Of a DNA stretch of 7,110 nucleotides, positions 5,691 to 7,110 are shown piece after piece. Under the pieces are notes generated by a model. The model saw only the letters and a list, made by a program, of their open reading frames with translations, was not told the origin of the DNA and ran no database searches. Within the stretch, counting starts at the first letter, position 1; each line of letters begins with the position of its first letter. The stretch comes from Fidelibacterota bacterium (GTDB taxonomy: Bacteria; Fidelibacterota; UBA2242; B5-G15), in contig QNCQ01000084.1 in the NCBI GenBank assembly GCA_003645825.1, positions 1 to 7,110 on the forward strand, read 5' to 3'. A program made the translations under genes and the position numbers.

Positions 5691-7100
5691 TTACACCTTT
5701 TGAGTGGTGATTTTTTCTGCCCTTTCATACACCTCTTCGATAGTACCTGCGTACATAAAAGCTTGCTCGGGTAAACTGTCAACTTCCCCTTTTATGATTT
5801 TCTCGAAACCGTCGATAGTATCTTTGAGTTTTACGTATTTTCCTTTGTATCCTGTGAATTCTTCTGCTACGTGAAATGGCTGTGAGAAGAACCTTTGTAT
5901 CCTTCTGGCTCGATTCACTATGATTTTGTCTTCTTCGGATAGCTCTTCAACTCCAAGGATTGCGATTATATTTTGGAGTTCTCTATATCTTTGAAGGATT
6001 TCCTGAACTCTCTTTGCCACTTTGTAGTGTCGACTGCCTATTACTCGGGGATCCAGGATTTTAGAAGTTGAGGCAAGGGGATCCACTGCCGGATATATTC
6101 CCAGTTCGGCGATACCTCGGTCGAGGACGGTTGTTGCATCGAGATGAGCGAATGTTGTTGCAGGGGCAGGATCCGTGAGGTCGTCTGCGGGAACGTATAT
6201 AGCCTGCACGGATGTGATTGCTCCGTTTCTGGTTGAAACGATTCTCTCCTCCAACTCGCCCATATCGGTTGCGAGGGTTGGTTGGTAACCTACTGCGGAT
6301 GGTATCCTTCCGAGTAGAGCTGATACTTCAGCTCCAGCCTGAGTGAACCTGAAAATATTGTCAATGAATAGCAGTACGTCTTTTTTTTCATGATCTCTGA
6401 AGTATTCCGCACACGTGAGGGCGGATAGTCCAACTCTCATTCTCGCTCCGGGTGGTTCGTTCATCTGTCCGAAGATCATGGTGGTTTTGTCTATTACGCC
6501 GCTTGCCTGCATTTCAAGCCACAGGTCGTTTCCCTCGCGGGTTCGCTCTCCGATGCCGGCAAATATTGCGTAGCCGCCGTGTTCAGAGGCTATGTTTCTA
6601 ATCAGCTCCTGAATCAGAACGGTTTTCCCTACTCCAGCGCCGCCGAATAGCCCGGTTTTTCCACCTCGGGTGTATGGTGCTATAAGGTCTATAACTTTTA
6701 TGCCGGTTTCAAACATTTCGGTGGAGGTTTCTATTTCAGTGAGCGAAGGGGGTTTTCTGTGGATTGGAAGCCGCATTTTTGCATTAATTGGGCCCTTATT
6801 GTCGATGGGATTTCCCAGCAGATCCATAACTCGACCTAATACTTCCTTTCCTACAGGGAAGGTCAAAGGACCTCCAGTATTTACCACGTCCATGCCTCTA
6901 TACAAGCCATCTGTAGAATCGAGGGCTATTGCTCTTACAACTCGGTCGCCAATATGGTATTCCACTTCTAAGTATAGTTGAGTTCCTTCTGGTTTTTGAA
7001 TATAAAGTGCGCTGTAGATTGCTGGAAGTTCGCCCATTGCAAATTCTACGTCTACCACCGGACCCATGACCCGGACAATTTTTCCTTTATTCTTTTCCAC
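5691..7100 (-). CDS. atpD: F1 ATP synthase beta subunit (catalytic)
   Basis: Catalytic subunit of the F-type ATP synthase, 469 residues, the usual length. An N-terminal beta-barrel (about 1-80: KIVRVMGPVVDVEF) precedes the nucleotide-binding domain. The P-loop GGAGVGKT is at 153-160, GERTREG with the catalytic Glu at E185, and the Walker B strand VLLFIDNIFRF near 242-252. The family signature PAVDPLASTS is at 337-346, and EELSEED (385-391) is the counterpart of the DELSEED lever that contacts gamma. All expected catalytic residues are present, so an active enzyme is likely. The chosen start is GTG at 7100-7098, giving MEKNKGKIV, a normal N-terminal length; the preceding AGGA is rather close (3 nt). 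The frame remains open to the window edge, so an upstream start cannot be excluded. The next gene is atpC after 3 nt; other atp genes would have to lie beyond the right edge or elsewhere. Confidence 0.96.
   Translation of the reverse strand: MEKNKGKIVRVMGPVVDVEFAMGELPAIYSALYIQKPEGTQLYLEVEYHIGDRVVRAIALDSTDGLYRGMDVVNTGGPLTFPVGKEVLGRVMDLLGNPIDNKGPINAKMRLPIHRKPPSLTEIETSTEMFETGIKVIDLIAPYTRGGKTGLFGGAGVGKTVLIQELIRNIASEHGGYAIFAGIGERTREGNDLWLEMQASGVIDKTTMIFGQMNEPPGARMRVGLSALTCAEYFRDHEKKDVLLFIDNIFRFTQAGAEVSALLGRIPSAVGYQPTLATDMGELEERIVSTRNGAITSVQAIYVPADDLTDPAPATTFAHLDATTVLDRGIAELGIYPAVDPLASTSKILDPRVIGSRHYKVAKRVQEILQRYRELQNIIAILGVEELSEEDKIIVNRARRIQRFFSQPFHVAEEFTGYKGKYVKLKDTIDGFEKIIKGEVDSLPEQAFMYAGTIEEVYERAEKITTQKV
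5694..5701 (-). promoter_or_regulatory. Ribosome-binding site of atpC inside atpD
   Basis: AAAAGGTG on the minus strand is formed by the final codons of atpD, with 8 nt between GG and the atpC ATG. The placement points to translational coupling of beta and epsilon synthesis. Confidence 0.65.
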
Positions 7101-7110
7101 ATTTCCTGAC

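Noticed and set aside
6670..6981. Plus-strand open frame of 103 residues inside atpD.
   Set aside because: It is fully antisense to conserved atpD coding sequence and shows no independent support; a shadow frame.

Overview
This 7.1 kb stretch is bacterial housekeeping chromosome with a short non-coding left end that carries a minimal CRISPR-like repeat pair. Base composition is moderately AT-rich. Ribosome-binding sites are strong (GGAGG-type), and the genes are a class A penicillin-binding protein, an F-type ATP synthase and a bacterial-type aspartyl-tRNA synthetase. The organism is therefore a peptidoglycan-making bacterium. The lineage cannot be fixed from the window; the protein style would fit an uncultured or candidate phylum, but that is a guess.

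Layout. Positions 1-58 are non-coding. Positions 59-177 hold two 37-nt direct repeats (34/37 identical) around one 45-nt spacer, in the form of a type I/III CRISPR unit ending in ATTGAAAC/ATTGAAAG. No cas gene is visible. Positions 178-352 are non-coding and contain two overlapping short palindromes, a possible third, decayed repeat, and a weak promoter candidate. Positions 353-2515 (+) encode a bifunctional PBP1A-type peptidoglycan synthase.

On the minus strand, four genes run leftward as one tight unit: atpD (F1 beta, 7100-5691), atpC (F1 epsilon, 5687-5286), aspS (AspRS, 5271-3511) and phoH (PhoH-like ATPase, 3491-2523). The gaps are 3, 14 and 19 nt and each junction has its own Shine-Dalgarno sequence. 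The phoH end converges on the PBP1A end with only 7 nt between the stops. The unit joins the catalytic and regulatory F1 subunits to translation (AspRS) and an RNA-associated NTPase, so it looks like a growth-linked operon rather than one pathway.

The most notable gene-level observation is that the phoH reading frame continues 38 codons upstream of its first ATG. The extension has a typical PhoH N-terminus, and the only codon correctly placed behind a near-perfect Shine-Dalgarno sequence is ATA, so phoH appears to start at a rare AUA codon (or the base is an error for ATG). No wholly new system is evident. The items worth a second look are the AUA start, the orphan CRISPR remnant, the AspRS tRNA-specificity signature and the operon linkage.
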